Assembly: GCA_015693905.1 (NCBI GenBank)
Contig: CP065161.1
Span: 434,001 to 498,000 of the forward strand
Direction: 5' to 3'
DNA: 64,000 bases
Origin: Rhodobacterales bacterium HKCCA1288
GTDB lineage: Bacteria; Pseudomonadota; Alphaproteobacteria; Rhodobacterales; Rhodobacteraceae
A program made the translations under genes and the position numbers. Shown here one piece after another: positions 1 through 8,345 of the stretch. The notes beneath the pieces are model-generated. The model made no database searches. It was not told the DNA's origin and saw nothing but the letters and a program-made list of their open reading frames with translations. How positions within the stretch are numbered: position 1 is the stretch's first letter; every line of letters starts with the position of its first letter.

Positions 1-127
1 GATAGGGCAGATAGGCCGTAGGTGCGGGATCGGTCACATAGGTGACATCCACGCCCTGCGTTTTAAGCCGCTCAAGCAGCGCCTCACCTGTCGGGTGAAG
101 CGCCCCTGCAACCAAGAGCCGTGTCAT
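1..127 (-). CDS. 2-hydroxyacid dehydrogenase-like protein, N-terminal fragment
   Basis: Only the first 42 codons lie in the window; the rest of the gene is beyond base 1. The ATG at 127 overlaps the stop codon of the upstream aldolase gene in an ATGA arrangement, so the two are probably translationally coupled. The visible peptide opens MTRLLVAGALHPTGEALLER, a beta strand, loop and helix like the start of D-isomer-specific 2-hydroxyacid dehydrogenases. Such an enzyme would fit beside an aldolase that makes or cleaves 2-oxo acids. The NAD-binding fold and catalytic residues are outside the window, so the family call is an inference from a short stretch. Confidence 0.45.
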   Translation of the reverse strand, partial: MTRLLVAGALHPTGEALLERLKTQGVDVTYVTDPAPTAYLPY

Positions 128-948
128 CAATAGCCCCCTTTGCCAGCACCCGTGCTGTCCGACCCACCGGCGCGGCCCACAACCTCATGCCAGCCCGTGA
201 CCGCCGCGCGGGCTGATTGCGCCAAAAAGCGCACGTCACCCCCAACAGTGGTGAGGCGATAGCCCCAGTCAATGGCGCGGGCCGCATAGGCGGGGTTGCC
301 GCAATGCAGGCAGGCGGCGATTTTGTTCTTGCGGCATACGGCGGCGATTTCCTTAATCATCGCGATCATCTCGGGTTCTTCGCGGTCAAATCCTGGGGGC
401 AAACGCCCCGCTTGGGTGCCGAGGGTCAGATCAGCAGGGCCAACATAAATACCGTCTAGGCCAGGGGTCGCTGCGATTTCCTCAAGATGTTCCATGCCTG
501 CCGCGGTTTCGATCATGGCAATGGCCAGAACCTGCGCATTCGCGTCTTTGACATTGTAACTGGGGTCGGCAATCACCGCGCGGGTCGGGCCATAGCTGCG
601 CTGCCCATGCGGGGGGTAGCGCAGGTAGCTGACGAATTCTTCTGCTTCGGCGCGAGAATTCACCATGGGGCAGATGATCCCCTCAACGCCCATATCCAAG
701 GCCTTCATGATCCAACTGGGGTCACGCCACGGCACGCGGGCCATGATCGTGGGGCCTGCATTGCGCAAGGCCTGCATCATGGGCAAAGCCATGCCATAAT
801 CCAACGCGCCATGCTGCATATCAATGGTGATGCTGTCAAAACCCTGCGCCGCCATGATCTCGGCGGTAAAGCTAGAACCGATGGAACACCACCCATTCAA
901 CGCGGGCTGATCCCCTTGCCATAAGGCCTTGAGTCTGTTTGCTTTCAT
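127..948 (-). CDS. HpcH/HpaI family class II aldolase
   Basis: A 273-residue protein of the HpcH/HpaI aldolase (2,4-dihydroxyhept-2-ene-1,7-dioate aldolase, PEP/pyruvate) superfamily, which cleaves or forms 2-oxo-acid aldols with a divalent metal. Visible signatures are DMQHGALDYG near residue 45, a central MIETAAGMEHL block carrying the expected metal-binding glutamate, and GIYVGPADLTLG with the metal-binding aspartate. The start at 948 was chosen over an ATG at 999 because GGGAGG lies just upstream of it and family proteins begin close to this point. It is divergent from iolD and overlaps the next gene by four bases. The cyclitol context suggests a role in handling the final keto-acid product, but the true substrate cannot be read from sequence. 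Confidence 0.85.
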   Translation of the reverse strand: MKANRLKALWQGDQPALNGWCSIGSSFTAEIMAAQGFDSITIDMQHGALDYGMALPMMQALRNAGPTIMARVPWRDPSWIMKALDMGVEGIICPMVNSRAEAEEFVSYLRYPPHGQRSYGPTRAVIADPSYNVKDANAQVLAIAMIETAAGMEHLEEIAATPGLDGIYVGPADLTLGTQAGRLPPGFDREEPEMIAMIKEIAAVCRKNKIAACLHCGNPAYAARAIDWGYRLTTVGGDVRFLAQSARAAVTGWHEVVGRAGGSDSTGAGKGGY

Positions 949-1054
949 TTCTAACCTCCCCATGACTGCGGTCGCGATTTGGGGGAATCCCTCGCCCAAA
1001 GTTTAAGCAAGCGCACAGTCTTTCAGCGTCACTATTGCAGCGTCAAAAAGTTTT

Positions 1055-1070
1055 TGCAATGATCGTTGCA
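1055..1070. promoter_or_regulatory. Palindromic operator between aldolase and iolD
   Basis: The 16-base element TGCAATGATCGTTGCA is a near-perfect dyad centred on GATC. It sits in the 188-base divergent region between the aldolase start (948) and the iolD start (1137). Its form (TTGCAA-like half sites) matches operators of LacI/GalR-type regulators. A further half-site-like ATTGCAGCG lies about 20 bases to the left. A repressor here could control both arms of the locus; no regulator gene is in the window. Confidence 0.5.
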
Positions 1071-1136
1071 TAAAAATTTTTTTGTCAATATACATTTCGT
1101 GTGAGGACGAATCTAGCCCAGGGGAGGGGTGCTGGT

Positions 1137-3014
1137 ATGAGTAACCGAGCAAGTGCAAACGGCACTGTGCGTCTAACTATGGCGCAGGCAATCGTGCGCT
1201 ACATGGTTAATCAATTCACCATCATTGATGGCGAGGAGGTGCCGCTGTTTGCAGGGGTGTTCGGGATCTTTGGCCACGGTAACGTAACCTGCTTGGCCGA
1301 GGCGCTAGAGCGCGTTCAAGATCAGCTTCCCACATGGCGCGGGCAAAATGAACAATCCATGGCCTTGGCCGCGATTGCCTATGCCAAAGCAAAGAAACGC
1401 CGTCAGATCATGGTCGCGACCTCATCTGTCGGGCCAGGGGCCACGAATATGGTCACCGCTGCGGGTGTTGCGCATGCCAACCGCTTGCCCGTCTTGTTGT
1501 TGTCGGGCGACACCTATGTGAACCGCTTGCCCGATCCTGTGTTGCAGCAGGTCGAGCATTTCGGGGATCCAAGCATCACGGTGAACGACAGTTTCCGCGC
1601 TGTGACGCGCTATTGGGATCGGATCACCCATCCTGCGCAGATCATCCAATCCTTGCCTGCGGCTGTGGCCACGATGCTAGACCCTGCGGATTGTGGGCCG
1701 GCCTTCCTTGGTCTGCCGCAAGACACGCAGGAATTGGCCTATGATTATCCAGAGGCGTTTTTCGAACGGAAGGTTTGGACTATCGCCCGCCCACGCCCCT
1801 CGCGCGATCAGGTCGAGGCGGCGGTCGAGATCCTGAAAACCGCGAAGAATCCCTTCATCATCGCGGGGGGTGGGGTGCGCTATTCTGGGGCCGAGGCCGC
1901 GGTGGCTGATTTCGCGAAGCGCCGTGGTATCCCCATGGCTGAAACCATTGCGGGCAAGGGCGGCGTTGTGCATGACAACCCTGCCTATGCAGGCCCAATG
2001 GGGATTGAGGGCACCGAGGCCGCGCGGCAATTGGCCGAAACGGCGGATGTGGTGATTGCCATTGGCACCCGTCTGCAGGATTTCACGACAGGATCATGGA
2101 CAACATTCCCGAAGGATGCGCGGTTTATCAATATCAACGCCGCGCGGTTTGATGCGCAGAAGCACCGCGCACAGGCCGTTGTGGGGGATGCGCTTGAGGC
2201 GATCACCGAGATTGATGCGCAATTAGGCGATTGGTCTGCCCCGTCTGCCCGTATGGCGCAGGCGCAAAAATGGTATGCCGAGTGGAATGATTTCTTGGAC
2301 AAGGGCCAAGCGCCCACAAACCAGGCCGTGCCATCCTATGCGCAGGTCATCGGTGTTGTGAACCGCATGGCGCGCCCCGAAGATGTGATGGTGACAGCCG
2401 CAGGCGGCTTGCCCGGTGAAACGATCAAAAATTGGCGCTGCAAAGCACCGCACACCTATGATTGTGAATTCGGCTATTCCTGCATGGGCTATGAGGTTGC
2501 AGGGGGCTGGGGCCACGCGATGGCGATGGCAGGCAGCAAAGGCACACCCATCGTCATGGTCGGGGATGGGTCTTATATGATGATGAATTCCGACATCCAT
2601 TCCTCGGTGATCTCAGGCCATAAGATGATTGTTATCGTCTGCGACAACGGTGGTTATGCAGTGATCAATCGTTTGCAGACCAATACGGGCGGGGCAGGGT
2701 TCAACAACCTGCTCAAGGATTGCCGCGTGAAAGACCCTGCCAATGTGCGCCATGTTGATTTTGCAAAACATGCCGAGGCCATGGGGGCCTATGCGCGCCA
2801 TTGTGACAGCCTTGCTGATCTAGAGGCCGCGATGGAATGGGCACAGACCACCGATGCGACAACCGTGATTTCAATCGCCTCTGATGCCTATACTTGGACA
2901 GATGGCGGCGCGGATTGGTATGTCGGCGTGCCCGAAGTCAGCCCCCGTGAAAGCGTTCAAGCCGCCCGCAAGGGGCAAGAAGAATTCCGCAAAAAACAGC
3001 GGATTGGAGTGTAA
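1137..3014 (+). CDS. iolD: 3D-(3,5/4)-trihydroxycyclohexane-1,2-dione hydrolase IolD
   Basis: A 625-residue thiamine-diphosphate enzyme. IolD opens the ring of the trione made from inosose during myo-inositol breakdown, giving 5-deoxyglucuronate. The N-terminal ThDP-binding domain carries FGIFGHGNV and the cofactor-activating glutamate in WRGQNEQSMA (about residue 70). The central domain has FIIAGGGVRYSGA and ADVVIAIGTRLQDF. The C-terminal pyrophosphate domain has the metal motif VMVGDGSYMMMNSD. Length and motif order match Bacillus IolD. The start at 1137 is preceded by AGGGGAGGGG; an ATG at 1101 lacks such a site. It is the first gene of a rightward operon continuing into iolE five bases later. 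Confidence 0.93.
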   Translation: MSNRASANGTVRLTMAQAIVRYMVNQFTIIDGEEVPLFAGVFGIFGHGNVTCLAEALERVQDQLPTWRGQNEQSMALAAIAYAKAKKRRQIMVATSSVGPGATNMVTAAGVAHANRLPVLLLSGDTYVNRLPDPVLQQVEHFGDPSITVNDSFRAVTRYWDRITHPAQIIQSLPAAVATMLDPADCGPAFLGLPQDTQELAYDYPEAFFERKVWTIARPRPSRDQVEAAVEILKTAKNPFIIAGGGVRYSGAEAAVADFAKRRGIPMAETIAGKGGVVHDNPAYAGPMGIEGTEAARQLAETADVVIAIGTRLQDFTTGSWTTFPKDARFININAARFDAQKHRAQAVVGDALEAITEIDAQLGDWSAPSARMAQAQKWYAEWNDFLDKGQAPTNQAVPSYAQVIGVVNRMARPEDVMVTAAGGLPGETIKNWRCKAPHTYDCEFGYSCMGYEVAGGWGHAMAMAGSKGTPIVMVGDGSYMMMNSDIHSSVISGHKMIVIVCDNGGYAVINRLQTNTGGAGFNNLLKDCRVKDPANVRHVDFAKHAEAMGAYARHCDSLADLEAAMEWAQTTDATTVISIASDAYTWTDGGADWYVGVPEVSPRESVQAARKGQEEFRKKQRIGV

Positions 3015-3019
3015 ACCTC

Positions 3020-3916
3020 ATGTTGAAGGCCAAATTGGGCATTGCCCCGATTGCATGGTGGAATGACGACCTGCCTGAATTGTCAGATGACGTCAGCCTA
3101 GAGGAATGTCTGGCCCAAGCGTCCGAGGCAGGGTTTAGCGGCATGGAAACAGGCCGCCGCTTTCCAATGGATATGGCGGTTTTAGGCCCGATCTTGGATC
3201 GCTATCGGATCTCGGTTTGTGGCGGTTGGTTTTCGGGTGAATTGCTTGATGGGGATATCGAGCGCGAGAAAGATCGCATTGCAGAGCAAATGGCGTTTTT
3301 CAAAGCCGCAGGCGCGCCGTGCATCGTCTACGGGGAAACAGCGCGATCTGTGCAGGGTAAGCGCGAAGTGCCTTTGGCGCAAAAGCCAGTGATTAGCGAG
3401 GCCGAGATGGCCGCCTACGGGCGCAAGATGTCGGATTTTGCCGATTGGTGCGCGGCCCAAGGGATGCCGATTTCCTATCATCATCACATGGCCGCTGTGG
3501 TCGAAACCGAGTCTGAGCTTGATTTGTTTATGAAGCATTCCTCGGTTCCGCTGCTGTTTGATGCGGGGCATATGGCCTTTGCTGGCGGGGATAATCTGCG
3601 CGTCATCGACAATCATCACGCGCGGATAACCCATGTGCATACGAAGGATATTCGGAAAAATGTGATAAACACCCTTGACCGAAGCAGCGAAAGCTTTCTT
3701 GATGCTGTTGTTAAGGGGGCCTTCACAGTGCCAGGGGATGGGGATTTAGATTTTCATGCGATTGTTTCAGCGCTTGCAGGCCATGGATATGAGGGTTGGT
3801 TCGTGATCGAAGCCGAACAAGACCCCAAACCAAATCCGCCGAAGGAAATGGCCATCACGGGGCATAAGACCCTGATGGATGTCATGGCGCAGGCGCATTA
3901 TGAGGTCATTGGATGA
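3020..3916 (+). CDS. iolE: Myo-inosose-2 dehydratase IolE
   Basis: A 298-residue TIM-barrel protein of the xylose isomerase-like/AP endonuclease 2 fold. IolE dehydrates 2-keto-myo-inositol to the dione that IolD uses, so the pair sits in pathway order though transcribed IolD first. Recognisable parts are KLGIAPIAWWNDDLPEL at the N-terminus, the SYHHHMAAVVET metal/substrate segment near residue 155, LLFDAGHMAFAGGD near 180, and THVHTKDIR near 210, all typical of IolE. The length is normal. Its stop overlaps the start of the following dehydrogenase by four bases. Confidence 0.92.
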   Translation: MLKAKLGIAPIAWWNDDLPELSDDVSLEECLAQASEAGFSGMETGRRFPMDMAVLGPILDRYRISVCGGWFSGELLDGDIEREKDRIAEQMAFFKAAGAPCIVYGETARSVQGKREVPLAQKPVISEAEMAAYGRKMSDFADWCAAQGMPISYHHHMAAVVETESELDLFMKHSSVPLLFDAGHMAFAGGDNLRVIDNHHARITHVHTKDIRKNVINTLDRSSESFLDAVVKGAFTVPGDGDLDFHAIVSALAGHGYEGWFVIEAEQDPKPNPPKEMAITGHKTLMDVMAQAHYEVIG

Positions 3917-4728
3917 ACCGTATTGACGGAAAAATTGCCGTCATAACGGGCGCAACCCAAGGTCTTGGGGCCGCGATTGCGCGCGTATTCGCACAAGCGG
4001 GGGCCGAGGGGCTTATTCTGGTCGGTCGTGATAGCGCTAAAGGTCAGCGCGTTTGCGATGAAATCGCGGGCGAATTTGGCACCCCATGCCACGTTGTGGG
4101 CGCGGATCTGGCCGATTTGGATGCGGTGCGTGGTATTATTCCCGCAGCCAAGGCGCATTTTGGCCGCGTGGATATTTTGGTCAATGCGGCAGGCATGACC
4201 GATCGTGGCAATCTGCTGAACACCAACGCCGCGCTGTTTGACAAGATGATTGCGGTTAACACCCGTGCGCCGTTTTTCTTGATGCAAGACGCCGTTTTGC
4301 TGATGCAAGAGGCAGGTGTCAAAGGCAGCATCGTCAATATTGGATCCGCATCTTCGCGGGTAGGGCAACCGTTTCTTGCGCCTTACGCGGTGTCAAAGGG
4401 TGCGCTTGCCACGCTGAGCCGCCATGCGGGCTTTGCCCTCATGCGCAATGGGGTGCGGGTGAACCAATTGGATATCGGATGGATGAACTCCGATGGCGAA
4501 CGTGCCTTGCAAGAGGCGGAGACGGGAGATGCAGGCGCCCTTGATCGCGCCGCAAAAGAATTACCTTACGGAAGACTGCTTGACCCGGTGGAGGTGGCAA
4601 AAGCAGTTTTGTGGATGGCGTCAGACGATAGCGGGATGATGACGGGCTCTGTCATTCATTTCGATCAATCTGTCTGGGGCGGGTATGATGGACAGGCACC
4701 TGCGCCTGCCCATGCATTGGTGCCATGA
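3913..4728 (+). CDS. SDR family NAD(P)-dependent oxidoreductase
   Basis: A 271-residue classical short-chain dehydrogenase. The cofactor motif is ITGATQGLGAAIARVF (TGxxxGxG) at residues 12-27, the NAG-type motif appears as NAAGMTDRG, and the catalytic Ser-Tyr-Lys triad is in NIGSASS and YAVSKGAL. Its ATG overlaps the iolE stop by four bases. In this context it probably oxidises a polyol, cyclitol or sugar at an early step, a job done in other inositol loci by IolG, which is absent here. The substrate is inferred from position only. Confidence 0.85.
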   Translation: MNRIDGKIAVITGATQGLGAAIARVFAQAGAEGLILVGRDSAKGQRVCDEIAGEFGTPCHVVGADLADLDAVRGIIPAAKAHFGRVDILVNAAGMTDRGNLLNTNAALFDKMIAVNTRAPFFLMQDAVLLMQEAGVKGSIVNIGSASSRVGQPFLAPYAVSKGALATLSRHAGFALMRNGVRVNQLDIGWMNSDGERALQEAETGDAGALDRAAKELPYGRLLDPVEVAKAVLWMASDDSGMMTGSVIHFDQSVWGGYDGQAPAPAHALVP

Positions 4729-4772
4729 GGAGGGGCCAAGCATGAGGGCGCGCCCGTAGGTGTTTCAAAGAA

Positions 4773-4808
4773 TTCTGCCATAAGCGCAGAATAACAGCTC
4801 TTCGGAGC
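4773..4808 (+). other. Two short hairpins upstream of the binding-protein gene
   Basis: Two small hairpins fall in the 101-base gap between the SDR gene and the ABC binding-protein gene. TTCTGC (4773-4778) pairs with GCAGAA (4786-4791). GCTC and GAGC enclose a TTCG tetraloop at 4797-4808. No T-run follows, so these look more like mRNA processing or stabilising structures than a terminator. Their role is a guess. Confidence 0.3.
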
Positions 4809-4829
4809 ATATAACTTGGGAGGAAGACC

Positions 4830-5741
4830 ATGAAAAAACTTATTCTCACCGCTGCAGCAGCTGCTTTGATGGCAGGTGCGGCACATGCTGAGCGTTATGT
4901 TATGATCACCCACACGCAGGGCACAGACCCGTTCTGGCCTGTGGTGGAAAAGGGTGGCCGTGATGCAGCCGAGGCTGTAGGTGCGACCCTTGAATATAAC
5001 TTTGACGTATCTGGCGACATGGCTGCAATGGCGCAGCTGATCGAAGCCGCAGCAGCAACGCAGCCCGATGGAATCATCGTATCGCTGCCTGACGCAGACG
5101 CGCTCGGGCCAGCAATTCGTTCCGCTGTTGCCGATGGTATCCCTGTGATCACCATGAACTCGGGCCTCGAAGCATCTGCAGAGCTGGGTGCATTGATGCA
5201 CGTAGGTCAGCCAGAGCGTTTGGCAGGTCAAAAGGCCGGTGAGCGCGCAGCAGCAGAAGGCGTGACCAACGGGCTTTGCTTGAACCAAGAAGCGTTCAAC
5301 ACCGCGCTTGTGGATCGTTGCACAGGCTACTTTGAAGGTATCGGCGGCGATCTGAACATGATTGACGTGTCAAACGACCCTGCACAGATCGAAACCCGCA
5401 CCGCAGCGGCGCTGCAGGCAGACGCATCCATCGATGGCGTTTTGGCTGTTGGCCCACATGTCTGTGAAGCGGCAAACCGCGCGATCAAGGAAGTTGGCGC
5501 AGACGTGCATTTGGCATGTTTCGACCTTTCCCCTGGCGTGATGGACATGATCCAAGCAGGTGATGCGGCCTTCACAATCGACCAGCAGCAGCGTCTGCAG
5601 GGCTACATGCCTGTGATCGTCCTGCACCTCTACAACACAGGCGCAGGCCTGTTGCCTGGTGCGAACATCCCATCTGGCCCAGGCTTTGTGGATGCATCCA
5701 ACGCGGCATCGGTTTCTGCACTCGCAGGCATCGATCGCTAA
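4830..5741 (+). CDS. Sugar/cyclitol ABC transporter periplasmic binding protein
   Basis: A 303-residue type I periplasmic binding protein. A clear signal peptide (MKKLILTAAAAALMAGAAHA) is cleaved after AHA. The mature part has the two-lobe pattern of ribose/inositol binding proteins: THTQGTDPFWPVVEKGG at the start, a GIIVSLPDADAL strand, and GVLAVGPHVCEAANRAIKE, equivalent to the family motif near the hinge. A strong GGGAGGAAG site precedes the ATG. It heads a transporter unit with the permease and ATPase downstream. Placement behind iolD-iolE suggests inositol or an inosose as ligand, which is inference. Confidence 0.85.
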   Translation: MKKLILTAAAAALMAGAAHAERYVMITHTQGTDPFWPVVEKGGRDAAEAVGATLEYNFDVSGDMAAMAQLIEAAAATQPDGIIVSLPDADALGPAIRSAVADGIPVITMNSGLEASAELGALMHVGQPERLAGQKAGERAAAEGVTNGLCLNQEAFNTALVDRCTGYFEGIGGDLNMIDVSNDPAQIETRTAAALQADASIDGVLAVGPHVCEAANRAIKEVGADVHLACFDLSPGVMDMIQAGDAAFTIDQQQRLQGYMPVIVLHLYNTGAGLLPGANIPSGPGFVDASNAASVSALAGIDR

Positions 5742-5764
5742 GTTTTGTGATCAGTCGAGACTTG

Positions 5765-5790
5765 AAACAGGCGGGATTTCCCGCCTGTTT
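5765..5790 (+). terminator. Intra-operon hairpin after binding-protein gene
   Basis: A perfect 11-base-pair stem, AAACAGGCGGG with CCCGCCTGTTT, around a four-base ATTT loop. It lies 24 bases after the binding-protein stop and 38 bases before the permease start. Such hairpins between binding-protein and permease genes commonly stabilise the upstream message or attenuate read-through, giving an excess of binding protein. Confidence 0.65.
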
Positions 5791-5827
5791 TCACCCTCAA
5801 AATCCAAATAAAAACAGGATGTGAGAT

Positions 5828-6940
5828 ATGGCCGATCGAAGCGAAGCGAACAGGCTTCAACAAGAAACTGCCTTTCAAAAAATCTTACGCCGTCCCGAGA
5901 TCGGCTCTTTCGTGGTGATGATTATCATCATTGCGGCCTTGGCGATTGCCTCGGATGGTAAGGCGTTTAACCCCTTGGGTCTGAAAAATAACATCGCGAT
6001 TATTGCCCAATATGGGATCATTGCCACGGGGGCCGCTGTGTTGATGATTGCAGGCGAATTTGACCTGTCAATCGGTTCGATGATTGGCTTTGCGGGCATG
6101 TCGATGGCGATGATGCTGAAATGGGGTTTGCCCTTTGGTCTGGGCGAAGCAACCCCTGCCGCAGCGTTTTTCATCACCCTTGCGATGACATTAGGGATCG
6201 GTTGGGTGATTGGCATGATCGTTGTGCGATCTGGCCTCTCGAGCTTCATTGTGACCTTGGCGTTTTTGTTTTTCTTGCGCGGGGTTACCGAAGTTAGCTT
6301 CCGCCTGATCAACCAATCGACCCAAATCTCGGGTTTGCAAGATTTCAAACTGGAAAGCTGGTTCGCCGACATCATGGGCGGCGAGGTGTTCGGGTGGTTC
6401 TATGATATTTGGTTCGCGCTTGGCGGTAATCTTAACCGCAATGGCGAACAATGGGTTCACGGGTTTGACGCGCGGTTTTTCTGGTGGATTGTGATCGCGG
6501 GCGTGTCTTATTTCGTGCTCAGCCGCACCCAAATCGGCAACTGGATTTACGCGACAGGCGACAACAAAGAGGCCGCGCGCGCCAATGGTGTGCCAGTCGA
6601 CAAGGTAAAAGTGGGCCTGTTCATGTTCACCGCCTTTTGCGCCACGATGTTTGCCGCATGTCAGGTGTATGACACCAACACATCAGATGCCGCCAAAGGC
6701 AATTTGATGGAATTGTTCGCGATTGCCATCGCGGTTGTAGGTGGCACACTGATGACGGGCGGGTTTGGATCCATCCTTGGCGTGGTCTTTGGGGCGATCA
6801 CCGTTGGCCTTGTGGCGAATGCGGTGTTCTTCATTCCTGCTATCGATGGCGCATGGTTCCGCGTTTTCCTTGGCGGTATCCTGCTTGCTGCGGTTTTCGC
6901 CAATGAGCGTATCCGCAAGCGTATCACGGGAGGGATTTAA
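5828..6940 (+). CDS. Sugar/cyclitol ABC transporter permease
   Basis: A 370-residue integral membrane protein of the ribose/xylose/inositol (BPD_transp_2) permease family. Eight to ten hydrophobic segments are visible. The family-typical stretch LMIAGEFDLSIGSMIGFAGM lies near residues 75-94, and the EAA-like cytoplasmic loop YATGDNKEAARANGVPVDKV near 238-257. An unusually long hydrophilic loop around residues 165-210 separates two membrane segments. It is two bases from the ATPase gene, so the two are tightly coupled. Confidence 0.87.
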   Translation: MADRSEANRLQQETAFQKILRRPEIGSFVVMIIIIAALAIASDGKAFNPLGLKNNIAIIAQYGIIATGAAVLMIAGEFDLSIGSMIGFAGMSMAMMLKWGLPFGLGEATPAAAFFITLAMTLGIGWVIGMIVVRSGLSSFIVTLAFLFFLRGVTEVSFRLINQSTQISGLQDFKLESWFADIMGGEVFGWFYDIWFALGGNLNRNGEQWVHGFDARFFWWIVIAGVSYFVLSRTQIGNWIYATGDNKEAARANGVPVDKVKVGLFMFTAFCATMFAACQVYDTNTSDAAKGNLMELFAIAIAVVGGTLMTGGFGSILGVVFGAITVGLVANAVFFIPAIDGAWFRVFLGGILLAAVFANERIRKRITGGI

Positions 6941-6942
6941 CC

Positions 6943-7713
6943 ATGGCTGAACCATATCTTCGCGTAGAAAATCTGGTCAAACGCTTTGGCCCTTTCACGG
7001 CCCTCGGTGGCGTTGACCTTGAGGTCTTTCCAGGTGAGGTGCATTGCCTGTTGGGGGATAACGGGGCGGGTAAATCGACCCTGATTAAAACCCTTGCAGG
7101 TGTTCACCAACCCACCGAAGGCAAAATCTATATCGAAGGGAAACCTGTTACCTTCCGCTCGCCGCGGGATGCCTCTGCGGCTGGCATTGGCACAGTGTAT
7201 CAGGATTTGGCCCTGAACCCGTTGATGAGCGTCACCCGTAATTTCTTTATGGGTCGTGAATTGACGGGGCCGCTTGGCAGCTTGCGCATGAATGAAATGA
7301 ACAAGATTGCGCATGATGAGATGCTGAAAATCGGTATTGATTTCTCTGACCCCACGCAGGCGGTTGGCACAATGTCGGGCGGTCAGCGTCAGACATTGGC
7401 GATTGCGCGCGCGATTTATTTCGGGGCCAAGGTTCTGATCTTGGATGAACCAACATCAGCGCTTGGTCAGCGTCAGCAGATGGGTGTTTTGAAAACAATC
7501 AAACGCGTCCGCGCACGCGGGGATATTGCGATTATTTTCATCACGCATAACGAAATCCATTCGCGTCTGGTGGGGGATCGCTACACGTTCCTTGCGCTTG
7601 GTAAAACGATTGGGGCGGGCACCGCTACCGAGATCGGTGACAAGGAAATGCGCCGCTTGATGTCAGGGGGCGCAGAGATGGGCGACCTTAAGGCAGAGCT
7701 AGACGTGATCTAA
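6943..7713 (+). CDS. Sugar/cyclitol ABC transporter ATP-binding protein (single domain)
   Basis: A 256-residue ABC ATPase with Walker A GDNGAGKST (about residues 38-46), signature MSGGQRQTLAIARA (about 144-157) and Walker B VLILDEPTSALG. Many carbohydrate ABC ATPases of this class are double-length (about 500 residues). This one has a single nucleotide-binding domain, as in the FrcA fructose type, so it would work as a homodimer. Its last codons overlap the convergent YnjD gene by four bases (7710-7713). Confidence 0.88.
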   Translation: MAEPYLRVENLVKRFGPFTALGGVDLEVFPGEVHCLLGDNGAGKSTLIKTLAGVHQPTEGKIYIEGKPVTFRSPRDASAAGIGTVYQDLALNPLMSVTRNFFMGRELTGPLGSLRMNEMNKIAHDEMLKIGIDFSDPTQAVGTMSGGQRQTLAIARAIYFGAKVLILDEPTSALGQRQQMGVLKTIKRVRARGDIAIIFITHNEIHSRLVGDRYTFLALGKTIGAGTATEIGDKEMRRLMSGGAEMGDLKAELDVI

Positions 7714-8345
7714 TCTCGCTGTAACTGACAGCAGGGGCCGTGCGCGGCCTCTGCATCCGCGGGGTCATGTGTGACCAAAACCGCAGGAATATTGCGCGCG
7801 CGGATATGTGCAAAAACAAAGCGGCGCATCTCATCTCGCAATTCCATGTCCAAGGCGGAAAAAGGCTCGTCCATCAACAGCGCGCGCGGCTCTGCCAAGA
7901 GGCTGCGCATCAGGCTGGCACGGGATTTTTGGCCGCCTGAAAGGGTGTCTGGGTCTGCCTCATAGAGGCCCGCAAGGCCCGCTGTCTCAAGGGCTGCCTC
8001 TATGCCTGCGCGGCGCGCGGTGCGGTCGGCGCTTGCCCGCAGACCAAAGGCAAGATTGTCACCAAGGCTGAGATGGGGAAAAAGGCACGGATCTTGAAAA
8101 ATCATGCCCACCCCGCGTGTTTCGGGGGTAAGGGCGGCTAGGTCTTGCCCCTCAAGGGTCATATGACCAGTCGCCGTGACGGATGGATCAAGATGGCCTG
8201 CGATCGCCGCCAAAAGGGTGGATTTTCCGATGCCAGATGGCCCCATGATCGTGGCAACCTCGCCACGCGCAACACTCAGGCTGAGGGGCTGAAACAGCCT
8301 CCGTTTCCCAATGCTGAGGCTTAGGTCTCTGATCTCTAGGCTCAT
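7710..8345 (-). CDS. ynjD: YnjD-type ABC transporter ATP-binding protein
   Basis: A 211-residue ABC ATPase with Walker A GPSGIGKST, Q-loop in GMIFQDPCLFPHL, signature LSGGQKSRASLMRS and Walker B ALLMDEPFSALD. The start at 8345 was chosen because it overlaps the permease stop by four bases and begins MSLEIRDLSLSIGKRRLF, a normal ABC N-terminus. It is the last gene of a minus-strand operon whose other transporter parts match E. coli YnjB and YnjC. The substrate of that system is unknown. Confidence 0.82.
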   Translation of the reverse strand: MSLEIRDLSLSIGKRRLFQPLSLSVARGEVATIMGPSGIGKSTLLAAIAGHLDPSVTATGHMTLEGQDLAALTPETRGVGMIFQDPCLFPHLSLGDNLAFGLRASADRTARRAGIEAALETAGLAGLYEADPDTLSGGQKSRASLMRSLLAEPRALLMDEPFSALDMELRDEMRRFVFAHIRARNIPAVLVTHDPADAEAAHGPCCQLQRD

